From contig JBLNBZ010000139.1 of the NCBI GenBank assembly GCA_050260355.1, positions 1 to 27,393 of the forward strand: DNA of 27,393 nucleotides. Reading direction: 5' to 3'. The position numbers and the translations under genes are program-made. Source of the DNA: CADEFX01 sp050260355 (GTDB taxonomy: Bacteria; Pseudomonadota; Alphaproteobacteria; Rhizobiales; Hyphomicrobiaceae). Of the stretch, positions 1-7,762 are shown in pieces (positions within the stretch are counted from its first letter, which is position 1; each line of letters opens with the position of its first letter). Under the pieces are notes generated by a model. It searched no databases and was not told where the DNA came from. It saw only the letters and a program-made list of their open reading frames with translations.

Positions 1-1093
1 TCCTGAACACGATCTGCGCACCGAGAATGACGATGGCGACTCGCACGAGATGGTGCAGCGCCACGTAGCCGACATCGAGCCCAAGGATGAAGGCAAGCAG
101 GTTGAGCTCCGTCTGGCCGCCGGGCGCAAACGCCAGTAGAACCGATACCGGATCGAAGCCGGTCAGGTGCGAAACGCCGATAACTATGACGCCGGTGATG
201 ATGAGCAGCACGATCGTGTTGGCGATGCCCCAGATCATGGTGCCGGTGAACTCGCGCATGGTCAGCCCGCGAAACTGGCAGCCAAGCAGAACGCCGACGG
301 TGATCTGAGCGAACGTCAGAACCTCGAGCGGCACCTTGGTTGTGATCACTCCGCTGGCGTGCAGGATGCCGCTCACGATCATGGGGCCGACGATGGGCGC
401 CCCGGCCATGCCGATGCGGCGGGCTATCCACCAGCCGCTCCAACCGGCGGCGACGAGCGTGGCGAGATCGAGCGCGGACACGTCGGCGAGCCGCGCGCGG
501 CCGGCGACCGCCCATCCGACGGCCAGGCCATCATGCCACTGCAGCCACAACGGCAACGTGAACACGATCATCAGGATGCGCGTTGCCTGCACCAGGATGA
601 CCGATCGCGTATTGGCGCCGGCGTCCTCGGCCATCGTCGTCATGTCCGTCAGGCCGCCCGGGACTGCCGAGAAAAATGCGGTGGGCCTGTCGAAGCCGGC
701 CAGGCGCTCATAGAAGGCAAGGCTCACAACGATGATCAGCCCCATGAACGGCACCAGGATGGCGATGCTGCTGATCATGCTACCGAAGCGGGCGAACAGA
801 AGCGGCGTGAACGCCGAGCCGACCGCCAGGCCGAGCACCGCGCGCATGGGGATTGAGAGCGGCATCGGCCGCAGGATCGGCATTTGCAGGACGGAAGCCA
901 CGAGGCAGAACGTGAGGGCGCCCAGAAACCAGGGCAGCGGCAGGTGCAAGTAGACGAACGTCAGCGAGCCGGCCGTGCCGATCAACATCGCCAACAGGTA
1001 GCGGGAAAGAACAACGGCATACCGATGGAGCTTGGCGGAGATGAGGGGGACTGCTGGCTCGACTGCTTTCGCGCTCTTCCCGCCATCCGCCAT
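1..1093 (-). CDS. AbrB-family membrane transporter, 3' end beyond window
   Basis: Reading the minus strand from the ATG at 1093 gives an open frame of about 364 codons that leaves the window without a stop. The protein is a polytopic membrane protein with many hydrophobic helices after a polar N-terminus of about 25 residues. It shows the internal duplication typical of the AbrB membrane family (named after an ammonia monooxygenase-linked gene): a first PGGLTDM motif near residue 145 and a second PGGQTEL motif near residue 330, the latter followed by a conserved helix with HHLVR. Family members are usually 350-380 residues, so only a few C-terminal residues should be missing. The start lies 31 bases after the stop of the nupC remnant, with a weak GGCGGGA before it, so the two were probably co-transcribed. 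The transported substrate is unknown; it is not the AbrB DNA-binding transition-state regulator. Confidence 0.85.
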   Translation of the reverse strand, partial: MADGGKSAKAVEPAVPLISAKLHRYAVVLSRYLLAMLIGTAGSLTFVYLHLPLPWFLGALTFCLVASVLQMPILRPMPLSIPMRAVLGLAVGSAFTPLLFARFGSMISSIAILVPFMGLIIVVSLAFYERLAGFDRPTAFFSAVPGGLTDMTTMAEDAGANTRSVILVQATRILMIVFTLPLWLQWHDGLAVGWAVAGRARLADVSALDLATLVAAGWSGWWIARRIGMAGAPIVGPMIVSGILHASGVITTKVPLEVLTFAQITVGVLLGCQFRGLTMREFTGTMIWGIANTIVLLIITGVIVIGVSHLTGFDPVSVLLAFAPGGQTELNLLAFILGLDVGYVALHHLVRVAIVILGAQIVFR

Positions 1094-1124
1094 CGCGTCA
1101 ATTCCCGCCGTGTTCCCGTAGAGG

Positions 1125-2211
1125 CTATTGGTGGACGATGGTGCCGACAATGGCCGCCGAGAGCAATGTAGCCAAGAGGCCGATGAGCACCGACTTGGGC
1201 GCCAACTCGATGATTTCGTCGCGCCTTTCCGGCACCATGGCTGTCAACCCGCCGATCATGATGCCGAGCGAGCCAAGGTTGGCAAATCCGCACAGCGCGT
1301 AGGCGAGGATCACGCGGGAGCGCGCCGACAGGGCTTCCTGGGGAAGGCTTGCCATATCCAGATAGGCGAGAAACTCGTTGAGAACGATCTTCTCGCCGAT
1401 GAGGCTGCCGGCAACGGCCGATTCGCTCCAGGGAATGCCGATCAGCCAGGCGAGCGGAGCGCAGATCCAGCCGAGGATCTGCTGCAGCGTGAGCGCGGCA
1501 CCGAAGGGCCGCGTGATAACGCCAAGCAGACTGTTGGCGAGAGCCACCAGCGCCACCATGACCACGAGCATGGCGACGACGCTGGCAAGCAGCTTCACGC
1601 CATCGATGGTACCTTGGGCGATGGCATCCATGCTGGACCGCGGCGGGTTGTCGAGCTGCAGATCCGCTGCCGCGGGTCCACCGTAAAAACCCGTCGGAAC
1701 GGCGAGGCTCGCAAGCATGAGTGCGGCCGGCGTGTTCATCAGCGATGCGGCAAGCACGTGTCCGGCTGCGCCGGGCAGAACCGGCTCCAGGATAGTGGCG
1801 TAGAGAGCCATCACCGTGCCGGCAACGGTAGAGGCCCCAGTGATAGAGCAATCGCGCCAAGGCGCTCATAAGAAGGATCAGCGGCAAGGCATGAAAGGCG
1901 AGAATGAACTGTGCTTCCGGCCGCGATGTCTCGAATGGAGCAGGGCCGCCGGCGAGGTAGCCGAAGACCATGCGCATGCCGGCCGCCGTCGCCTGCTGCA
2001 GCGCTCCGACCACCGTGCTTAGGCCGCGAAAAAGCGTCTCGGAGCCCGGCAACTTCAATAGAAGGAGCGCGATCGCAAACTGGAGCGCCAGCCCGACGGC
2101 GATCGTCTTGAGCGCGCCGCGTCGATTGTGGTTTCCCTGCTTCTCCGAGAGCGCCAGCGCAAGCAGTGGAATGGCAATGACGCCAAGAAGGCTCTGCAGT
2201 GCCAGCGTCAT
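1125..2211 (-). pseudogene. nupC: nupC-type concentrative nucleoside transporter, internal deletion and frameshift
   Basis: Two reading frames together encode the two ends of a CNT/NupC nucleoside:cation symporter. The N-terminal part starts at ATG 2211 behind a GGGGAC ribosome-binding site and gives about 125 residues of hydrophobic helices, ending in LLYHWG near 1835. The C-terminal part continues in another frame, beginning STVAGTVMALYATIL near 1830 and running to the stop at 1125. In family members LLYHWG-type and AGTVM-type motifs are separated by about 65 residues. Here they abut directly, so a segment of roughly 190-200 bp is missing and the frame is changed. The two parts sum to about 360 residues against the usual 400-425. 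The missing segment includes part of the conserved core, so function is unlikely. What remains is otherwise well conserved, suggesting a recent event or an assembly artefact. Confidence 0.8.
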
Positions 2212-2320
2212 TGTCCCCACTCCGGCTCTCGTCCGGGTGCGCAAAATAGCGGTTCACCGCCGGCGCCGCCAGCAGGCGCGCTGCAGCCCTCAGCAAGTCG
2301 ATTAAAGTGGATTTGCGCGA

Positions 2321-2333
2321 TGACGAATCGTCA
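2321..2333. promoter_or_regulatory. 13-bp palindrome, possible operator between nupC remnant and speD
   Basis: TGACGA-A-TCGTCA is a perfect 6-1-6 dyad in the divergent intergenic region. It lies about 110 bases upstream of the nupC remnant start and about 200 bases upstream of speD. A minus-strand TTTAAT, close to a -10 hexamer, lies at 2301-2306, so the dyad sits roughly where a repressor or activator of nupC could bind. No regulator gene is adjacent, and a single copy could be chance. Confidence 0.3.
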
Positions 2334-2418
2334 AAAATCGGTTGCGATCGAAACGCTGAAGCGCCGTCCAGAAAAAAATTTGCCGCGGCCCCAATTTCCC
2401 TTGCGTGAGGGGGCAAAT

Positions 2419-2542
2419 GGCCTCATATGACCCCTGCCGTTCGTCCACCTGCCCTCAAGGTCAAAGGACACATCCCCAAACCCCAAAGGTAAGGAGCGGG
2501 CGGGTCACATTCTATCTGCTGGTTGGGGAGGGTCATATGGCC
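2419..2542 (+). promoter_or_regulatory. speD leader with long-range pairing over the start codon
   Basis: The segment 2419-2433 (GGCC, UC bulge, AUAUGACCC) is complementary to 2530-2542 (GGGUCAUAUGGCC), which contains the speD AUG and part of its ribosome-binding site. Inside the loop, CCCCAAACC at 2474-2482 can pair with GGUUGGGG at 2521-2528, the other half of the ribosome-binding region, with one bulged A. Both pairings would hide translation initiation. The CATATG and GGCC elements are self-palindromic, which raises the chance of accidental pairing. No known SAM riboswitch consensus was recognised. The rest of the 325-base gap from 2212 holds no gene that I can support. Confidence 0.35.
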
Positions 2543-3103
2543 TACGATGACGCCCTCTTCCAATTGGGGATGGACTTGACTCGTTCAAGCACCGCCCAAA
2601 AGGAAGACCATGGTGAGACCGCGCGTGTAGCGCAAACTGAGGACCGAAAAGACTTCTTCGTCGAGCGCAAGGGCGTTCGATTTGCCGGAACCCATTTGAT
2701 CCTGGATCTGTTTGGGGCCCGGCGGCTTGATGACCTCAAGCACATCGAAAGAACGCTGAAGCGCTGCGCAGAGGTCGCAGGCGCTACGCTGCTGCACGTC
2801 CACCTTCACCACTTCACGCCGAACGGCGGCGTGCTGGGTGTGGCGGTGCTGGCAGAATCCCATATCAGCATTCATAGCTGGCCCGAGGCGAACTACGCCG
2901 CGCTGGACGTCTTCATGAGCGGGGACGCCAAGCCGGAGCTGGTGATTCCGGTGCTCAAGGAGGCCTTCCAGGCCGGCGACATCGTCGTCAAGGAGCACCT
3001 GAGAGGCGAGGAGCTGGAGCAGATCAATTGGCAGGCAGGCGCCAACGGCCGATCCCTTGCTCAGCCGAAGCCGCAGAGGTCGCGCCAGAGGAAGGCGGCC
3101 TGA
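2537..3103 (+). CDS. speD: SpeD-family pyruvoyl-dependent decarboxylase proenzyme (AdoMet decarboxylase-like)
   Basis: This is a 188-residue homologue of the prokaryotic class 1b S-adenosylmethionine decarboxylase proenzyme, which normally makes decarboxylated SAM for spermidine synthesis. The start at 2537 is chosen because GGGGAGGG ends four bases before it. The core begins around residue 50 (GTHLILDLFGA), with about 45 extra residues before it and a basic tail of about 25 after it. The self-cleavage motif ESHISIHSWPE is present: Ser108 would become the pyruvoyl group and His113 matches the processing histidine. The position corresponding to the catalytic proton-donor cysteine (Cys83 in the Thermotoga maritima enzyme) is Ser128 here, in DVFMSGD. 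SpeD homologues that act on ornithine or arginine instead of SAM have been reported in bacteria, so substrate specificity should not be assumed. No spermidine synthase gene is adjacent. Confidence 0.88.
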   Translation: MAYDDALFQLGMDLTRSSTAQKEDHGETARVAQTEDRKDFFVERKGVRFAGTHLILDLFGARRLDDLKHIERTLKRCAEVAGATLLHVHLHHFTPNGGVLGVAVLAESHISIHSWPEANYAALDVFMSGDAKPELVIPVLKEAFQAGDIVVKEHLRGEELEQINWQAGANGRSLAQPKPQRSRQRKAA

Positions 3104-3123
3104 GACCGGTTATCGGAGAATTA

Positions 3124-3167
3124 AGATCGCGCGCGGCGACCGACGTTGCGCGCGATCTGCTTTTGTT
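3124..3167 (+). terminator. Intrinsic terminator after speD
   Basis: AGATCGCGCGC (3124-3134) and GCGCGCGATCT (3148-3158) form a perfect 11-bp stem with a 13-base loop, followed by GCTTTTGTT. It lies 20 bases after the speD stop and should separate speD from lnt. Confidence 0.75.
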
Positions 3168-3306
3168 ATCCTGTCGAGATATGCTGGCTCGATGCCGACG
3201 TTGCACTTGAGCGCCGCGAGGCCGTGACCGTCATGGGGCGCCGGGGCGGTCAAACAGAAGCCCAAAAGAGGGCGGTAGCCTGAGGCGCCAAGTTTCCGGG
3301 CCAGGC

Positions 3307-4938
3307 ATGCATCAGCTCGTCAACCTCGTCCGCTGCTCGACCGGGTGGCGCCGCGCATTAATCGCCGCGCTCGCCGGGGCCGCCTCGGTGTTGGCCATGG
3401 CGCCCTTCTTCGCCTGGCCGATCCTGTTCCTGACGCTGCCGGTGCTGATCTGGCTCGTCGATGCCAGCGCCGCCGCGCCATCGCTGTCGCCGCGCTCCTG
3501 GCAACCTGCCACGCGCGCCGCCGTGGCCGGCTGGTGGTTCGGGTTCGGCTATTTCCTCGCCGGCCTGTTTTGGATCGGCGAGGCCTTTCTAGTTGAGGCT
3601 GAGAAGTTCGCGATCCTCATGCCGTTTGCAGTATGCCTTCTGCCGGCCGGCTTGGCCTTGTTCTGGGCCGCTGCTACGGGGGCCGCACGGCTGGTCTGGA
3701 AGCCCGGCTTCGGGCGCATTCCTGCCTTGGCCGTGACCTTGTCGGTTGCGGAGTGGTTGCGAGGCCATTTGTTCACGGGCTTCCCGTGGAATGTGCTCGG
3801 CTATGCACTGACCTGGCCCCTCGTGCTGATGCAGTCGTCGGCGCTGCTCGGGATTTATGGCCTGACCCTGGTGGCGATCGTCGTGTTTGCCTCGCCTGCC
3901 GTACTGTGGATCGACGCGGCGGAGCGGCTGGTTCCGGAGCGATGGCGCTTCGGAGGGTTCTTGACCGCGGGAGTGCCCATCGCCGCCCTCGCGATGTGGG
4001 GAGCAATGCGGCTGGCAACGCCCGAACCTCCTTCCGTCGAGCACGTACGAGTGCGCCTGGTGCAACCGAGCGTGCCGCAGCGAGAGAAATGGCGGCCGGA
4101 GAATCAGGAACGCATCTTTCGGGAGCACTTGGACCTGTCGCTGCGCTCCTCCGCTGGGGTCGTGGATGATGCGGCGGGCTTGAACCTCATTGTGTGGCCC
4201 GAGGCCGCCATGCCGTTTCTGCCGCTCAATGCGCCACGCGCGCTTGCTGAGATCGGCCAGATACTGCCGAGCGGGACCCACCTGGCCTCAGGCGCTCTGC
4301 GTATCGAGGATGGCACACCCGGCGTCCGCCGGCGCATCTACAACAGCCTAATCGTCTTCGGTGAAGGTGGGCAGCCGACGGCGATCTACGACAAAATCCA
4401 CCTTGTGCCCTTCGGCGAGTATCTTCCTTTGCAGGCGGCGCTCGAAGCGATCGGACTGGAGCAGCTCACGCGCATTCGCGGTGGCTTCGATACGGGTGTG
4501 GTCCCGCGTCCGCTGCTGCGTATTCCCGGTCTGCCTTCGATCGGCCCTCTGATCTGCTACGAGGCGATATTTCCGGGCGAGGTGGTGCAAGGGGGCCAGC
4601 GGCCCGCTGCGCTTCTGAACGTCACCAATGACGGCTGGTTCGGGAACACCACCGGTCCGCGCCAGCATCTGCATCAGGCGCGCGTGACGGCGGTGGAGCA
4701 GGGTCTGCCGATGCTGCGCGTCGCCAACAACGGTATCTCCGCTGTGATCGACGCCAAGGGCCGCCTCCTGCATCGGCTCGAGCTGGACGTGAAGGGGGTC
4801 ATCGACAGCGCTCTGCCCGGCGCCCTTGCCCCCCCACCCTACGCCGCCTTCGGCGACTGGATTTTTGCCCTATTGCTGGTTGCAAGTGCTGCGGCGGCGA
4901 TGCTGGGGGCGGTGATACGGGGCGCCCGTCGCACCTAA
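3307..4938 (+). CDS. lnt: Apolipoprotein N-acyltransferase
   Basis: Lnt is the inner-membrane enzyme that adds the third acyl chain, taken from a phospholipid, to the N-terminal cysteine of lipoproteins. The 543-residue product has an N-terminal block of membrane helices to about residue 240, a periplasmic nitrilase-fold domain, and a last helix near residues 515-535. The catalytic triad of the family is visible: Glu299 in IVWPEA, Lys363 in YDKIHLVPFGEY, and Cys417 in LICYEA. Length is slightly above the 512 residues of the E. coli protein, as usual in rhizobia. The ATG at 3307 has only a weak GGGCC upstream; alternatives cannot be excluded. In many relatives ybeY and a corC-type gene precede lnt; here the upstream neighbour is speD with a terminator, so lnt probably has its own promoter in 3168-3306. 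Confidence 0.95.
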   Translation: MHQLVNLVRCSTGWRRALIAALAGAASVLAMAPFFAWPILFLTLPVLIWLVDASAAAPSLSPRSWQPATRAAVAGWWFGFGYFLAGLFWIGEAFLVEAEKFAILMPFAVCLLPAGLALFWAAATGAARLVWKPGFGRIPALAVTLSVAEWLRGHLFTGFPWNVLGYALTWPLVLMQSSALLGIYGLTLVAIVVFASPAVLWIDAAERLVPERWRFGGFLTAGVPIAALAMWGAMRLATPEPPSVEHVRVRLVQPSVPQREKWRPENQERIFREHLDLSLRSSAGVVDDAAGLNLIVWPEAAMPFLPLNAPRALAEIGQILPSGTHLASGALRIEDGTPGVRRRIYNSLIVFGEGGQPTAIYDKIHLVPFGEYLPLQAALEAIGLEQLTRIRGGFDTGVVPRPLLRIPGLPSIGPLICYEAIFPGEVVQGGQRPAALLNVTNDGWFGNTTGPRQHLHQARVTAVEQGLPMLRVANNGISAVIDAKGRLLHRLELDVKGVIDSALPGALAPPPYAAFGDWIFALLLVASAAAAMLGAVIRGARRT

Positions 4939-4998
4939 ATTTCGCTCAAGCCAGGATTTTCCGGCATTTGCTCGTAAACGCTGCCAGGGGACTTGAGG

Positions 4999-5027
4999 TT
5001 GACGTTTATGCTCCCCGCACCTAGGAA
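4999..5027 (+). promoter_or_regulatory. Possible sigma-70 promoter upstream of the praR-like gene
   Basis: TTGACG at 4999-5004 is followed after 17 bases by TAGGAA at 5022-5027. The -35 matches the consensus at five of six positions and the -10 at three. The site lies between the lnt stop (4938) and the regulator start (5066), leaving a leader of about 30 bases. This is inferred from sequence alone. Confidence 0.35.
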
Positions 5028-5065
5028 TTGCGCCGAAGCTGAGGGGCCCGCGAGAGGAGAGTTGG

Positions 5066-5548
5066 ATGGTGGACGAGGACGAGGAGAAGGGCTCCCGCCG
5101 CCCCAATCCGATCGATGTCCACGTAGGCAGCCGCGTGCGCCTGCAACGGATGCTGCTTGGCATCAGCCAGGAAAAGCTCGGAGAGCGGCTGGGATTAACT
5201 TTCCAACAAGTCCAGAAGTATGAGAAGGGCGTGAACCGCATTGGCGCCAGCCGCCTGTTCGATCTTGCCCAGGTCCTGCAGGTACCGGTGCAATTTTTCT
5301 ACGATGATGCGCCAGTTGCGGAATCCCGTACAGCGCTGGCCGGCGGGTTCGCCGAGCGATCGGCCGACGGATACATTTTCGAGTTTCTGAGCACCCGTGA
5401 AGGTCTCGAGCTGAACAGGGCATTTGCCCGGATCTCCGATCCCAAGACGCGCCGGGCGATTTTGGACCTCGTGCGCTCGCTCGCGGGCGAGGACGATGCT
5501 GAGGCATCAGCCGCCGCGCCGGGTGGTGCCTCGCGCTCGAGCACCTGA
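5066..5548 (+). CDS. praR: PraR-like XRE-family transcriptional regulator
   Basis: The 160-residue protein carries a Cro/CI-type helix-turn-helix domain at about residues 19-75. The recognition region contains QEKLGERLGLTFQQVQKYEK, and it is followed by the FFYD segment common in this subgroup. The C-terminal half is predicted helical and ends in an Ala/Ser-rich tail. A one-domain regulator of this type between lnt and metK is characteristic of Hyphomicrobiales. The characterised rhizobial member is PraR, which controls symbiosis and biofilm genes in Azorhizobium and Rhizobium, and the symbol is given by that synteny and domain match. The start is supported by AGGAGA at 5055-5060, five bases from ATG. 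Its targets in this organism are unknown. No sensor domain is seen, so the signal it answers to cannot be inferred. Confidence 0.8.
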   Translation: MVDEDEEKGSRRPNPIDVHVGSRVRLQRMLLGISQEKLGERLGLTFQQVQKYEKGVNRIGASRLFDLAQVLQVPVQFFYDDAPVAESRTALAGGFAERSADGYIFEFLSTREGLELNRAFARISDPKTRRAILDLVRSLAGEDDAEASAAAPGGASRSST

Positions 5549-5578
5549 ACTGCTGCGAAATCGCTGCCCACAGGTTGT

Positions 5579-5633
5579 CGCTTGACCCCCGGAATGAAAC
5601 TGGGGCAATGAAGCGCCGTAACTGCTCTTTTTT
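5579..5633 (+). promoter_or_regulatory. Candidate structured leader of metK
   Basis: CGCTT (5579-5583) pairs with AAGCG (5611-5615). Nested inside, CCCC (5586-5589) pairs with GGGG (5602-5605), with GA and CAATG as an asymmetric internal loop. A U-rich run (CTCTTTTTT, 5627-5633) follows. Position before metK makes a SAM-sensing or attenuation role conceivable, but the sequence does not match the SAM-II consensus as I recall it. Both stems are short. Confidence 0.3.
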
Positions 5634-5651
5634 GTCTCCATGGGGGATCTC

Positions 5652-6926
5652 TTGTCGCGCAAGTCGTACCTCTTTACGAGTGAATCGGTGTCCGAAGGAC
5701 ACCCTGACAAGGTTTGCGATCAGATCTCCGACGCCATTCTCGATGCGTTTCTGGAGAACGACATAAAATTGGGAATTGCCGACGACAGCCTGGTGAACAC
5801 CCGCCTCGGTTGCGAGACCCTGACCACGACGAACAAGATCGTCATCGCCGGCGAGGGACGCGGTCAGGCTCCGCTCTTCAAGAAGCACGGCGCGAGCGCC
5901 GTCATCAACCGCGAGATGATCACGCAGATCGCGCGCGATGTGGTGAGGGACATCGGGTACGACCAGGAGGGCTTTTCGTTCCACGGCGCCGATGTCGAGG
6001 TGCTGCTGCACGGCCAGTCGCCAGACATCGCCATGGGCGTCGATGCCAAGAAGGCGAAGGACGGCGAGCAGGAAGGCGCCGGCGACCAGGGCATGATGTT
6101 CGGCTTCGCTTGCACGGAGAGCGAGGTTTACGAGAAGGGCTCGTTCATGCCTGCCCCGATCTACTTCGCGCACAAGATCCTCAAGGTGCTCTCCGAAAAG
6201 CGGCATGCAAGGCAGCTCCCCGATCTGCAGCCGGACGCCAAGAGCCAGGTCACGGTGCGCTACGAGAACGGCAAGGCCATCGGGTGCACCAAGGTCGTCG
6301 TATCGACCCAGCACAATGCCGAGACCGGCAACAGGCAGAAGTACACGCCGGGGATGATCAAGGAGATGATTGCCGACGCGGTGGCCTCGGCTTTGCCGGC
6401 CGGCTGGATGCCGAAAAACGACTCCGACTTCCTCGTCAATCCGACCGGCAACTTCGTTGTCGGCGGACCGGATGGAGATTGCGGCCTGACGGGACGCAAG
6501 ATCATCGTTGATACCTACGGCGGCTACGCCCCGCATGGGGGCGGCGCGTTCTCCGGCAAGGATCCAACCAAGGTCGACCGCTCCGCCGCCTACGCCGCAC
6601 GCTACCTCGCCAAGAACGTGGTGGCCGCGGGCATTGCGGAACGTTGCACGATCCAGGTCGCCTACGCGATCGGTGTCGCCGACCCGATGTCCCTGCTGGT
6701 GGATACGCACGGCACCGGCCAGGTCGACGAGGCGAAGCTCGAGAAGGTGCTCGCCGAGCTGTTCCCGCTCAGGCCGACCAACATCCGCCGCGCGCTGCAG
6801 CTCAACAAGCCGATCTACCGCCGGACTGCGGCGTACGGCCATTTCGGCCGCCCGCCGGAGAAGGACGGCGGCTTCTCGTGGGAGCGCACCGACCTGGCGG
6901 AGAAGATCAAGTCGGCGGTCGCCTGA
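5652..6926 (+). CDS. metK: S-adenosylmethionine synthetase
   Basis: MetK makes S-adenosylmethionine from methionine and ATP in the cytoplasm. All signature regions are present: ESVSEGHPDKV at the N-terminus, with His17 and Asp19 binding phosphate and metal; GAGDQGMMFGFA near residue 142; and GGGAFSGKDPTKVDRSAAY near residue 296. The product has 424 residues from the TTG at 5652. I prefer this start because GGGGGA (5642-5647) sits four bases upstream and the protein then begins as relatives do, with SRKSYLFTSE. An in-frame ATG at 5640 would add four residues but has no ribosome-binding site before it. The length exceeds the 384 residues of E. coli MetK, as is common in alphaproteobacteria. MetK supplies the methyl donor for the next gene, trmB, and SAM for SpeD if that enzyme uses it. 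Confidence 0.95.
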   Translation: MSRKSYLFTSESVSEGHPDKVCDQISDAILDAFLENDIKLGIADDSLVNTRLGCETLTTTNKIVIAGEGRGQAPLFKKHGASAVINREMITQIARDVVRDIGYDQEGFSFHGADVEVLLHGQSPDIAMGVDAKKAKDGEQEGAGDQGMMFGFACTESEVYEKGSFMPAPIYFAHKILKVLSEKRHARQLPDLQPDAKSQVTVRYENGKAIGCTKVVVSTQHNAETGNRQKYTPGMIKEMIADAVASALPAGWMPKNDSDFLVNPTGNFVVGGPDGDCGLTGRKIIVDTYGGYAPHGGGAFSGKDPTKVDRSAAYAARYLAKNVVAAGIAERCTIQVAYAIGVADPMSLLVDTHGTGQVDEAKLEKVLAELFPLRPTNIRRALQLNKPIYRRTAAYGHFGRPPEKDGGFSWERTDLAEKIKSAVA

Positions 6927-7026
6927 AGGCTGGTCGCGCCGCGCTCAGCTGACCTCCGGCTCTGCGATTGGCGCGGGCGCCACGCTCGCTTCGCTGCGGC
7001 CCTGGTGATCGTCCGAGTGTCCGTCA

Positions 7027-7749
7027 ATGTCGAAGGTCAAGATGGACATCGATCGGCAGGGGCAGCCCGATGCCGCCGAGCTGCGGTCGTTCGGACGCAG
7101 GCGCGGACGCAAGCTGAGCGCGCGCCAGGAGCTGCTGCTGCGCCAGGGCCAGTCCCGCGCGACGTTCGAGCTGGGCCGCGAACCGCCCGCCGATATTGCG
7201 GCACTGTTTCCGACGGCGGTTGATGAGGTTTGGCTGGAGATCGGCTTCGGCGCCGGGGAGCATCTGCTTTGGCAGGCTGCTCGCAATCCGCGCACCGGCA
7301 TCATCGGCTGTGAGCCGTTCAGGGACGGCGTGGTCAAGGTGCTGGATGCGATCGAGACGACACGGAGCGCCAATATTCTGGTTCATCCCGACGATGCGCG
7401 TCCGCTTCTGCGCTGGCTGCCGCCCGCCTCCATCGGCAGGACATTCATCCTTTTTCCGGATCCCTGGCCAAAGGCCCGGCATCGAAAGCGCAGGCTGATC
7501 AACACCCAGCTGCTCGATTTGCTGGCCAGGGTCATGCCGGCGGGCGCCGAGCTGCGGGTCGCGACCGATATCGGTGACTATGCACGGGGTATTTTGGCAG
7601 CCGTGTACCGGCAGAGGTCGTTCCAATGGCTGGCAAAAGGACCGCGCCACTGGCGCGAGCGGCCCGAGGATTGGCCCGAGACACGCTACGAACGCAAAGC
7701 GATTGCCGCCGGGCGACGGTGCTATTATCTGGCCTTCCGCCGTCAGTAG
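7027..7749 (+). CDS. trmB: tRNA (guanine-46-N7)-methyltransferase
   Basis: TrmB methylates N7 of G46 in the variable loop of tRNAs using SAM. The 240-residue product has a basic N-terminus and the Rossmann-type SAM-binding motif EIGFGAGEHL at residues 71-80. The catalytic region LFPDPWPKARHRKRR follows at about 142-156, containing the key aspartate Asp145. The family's TRYERK element is near residue 220. An in-frame ATG at 7042 has a better ribosome-binding site (GAAGG at 7032-7036) than the ATG at 7027 and may be the true start, removing five residues. It follows metK by 100 bases on the same strand, an order conserved in rhizobia. Confidence 0.93.
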   Translation: MSKVKMDIDRQGQPDAAELRSFGRRRGRKLSARQELLLRQGQSRATFELGREPPADIAALFPTAVDEVWLEIGFGAGEHLLWQAARNPRTGIIGCEPFRDGVVKVLDAIETTRSANILVHPDDARPLLRWLPPASIGRTFILFPDPWPKARHRKRRLINTQLLDLLARVMPAGAELRVATDIGDYARGILAAVYRQRSFQWLAKGPRHWRERPEDWPETRYERKAIAAGRRCYYLAFRRQ

Positions 7750-7762
7750 GAAAAAATATAAT
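7734..7762 (+). promoter_or_regulatory. Perfect -10 element, probable promoter of the rimP-nusA-infB operon
   Basis: TATAAT at 7757-7762 lies in a short AT-rich patch just after the trmB stop. The -35 region with 17-base spacing is CTTCCG (7734-7739), which matches only CTT of the alphaproteobacterial CTTGAC form. Transcription from here would give a leader of about 230 bases before rimP. Confidence 0.4.

Noticed and set aside
167..856. 229-codon plus-strand frame at the left edge
   Set aside because: It is antisense to the AbrB-family transporter, which carries clear paired family motifs.
5549..5651. SAM-II riboswitch before metK
   Set aside because: The stems present lack the conserved loop and A-rich pseudoknot strand of SAM-II; only a generic structured leader is reported.
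5163..6842. 559-codon minus-strand frame opposite metK
   Set aside because: It is antisense to the highly conserved metK and shows no recognisable domain.
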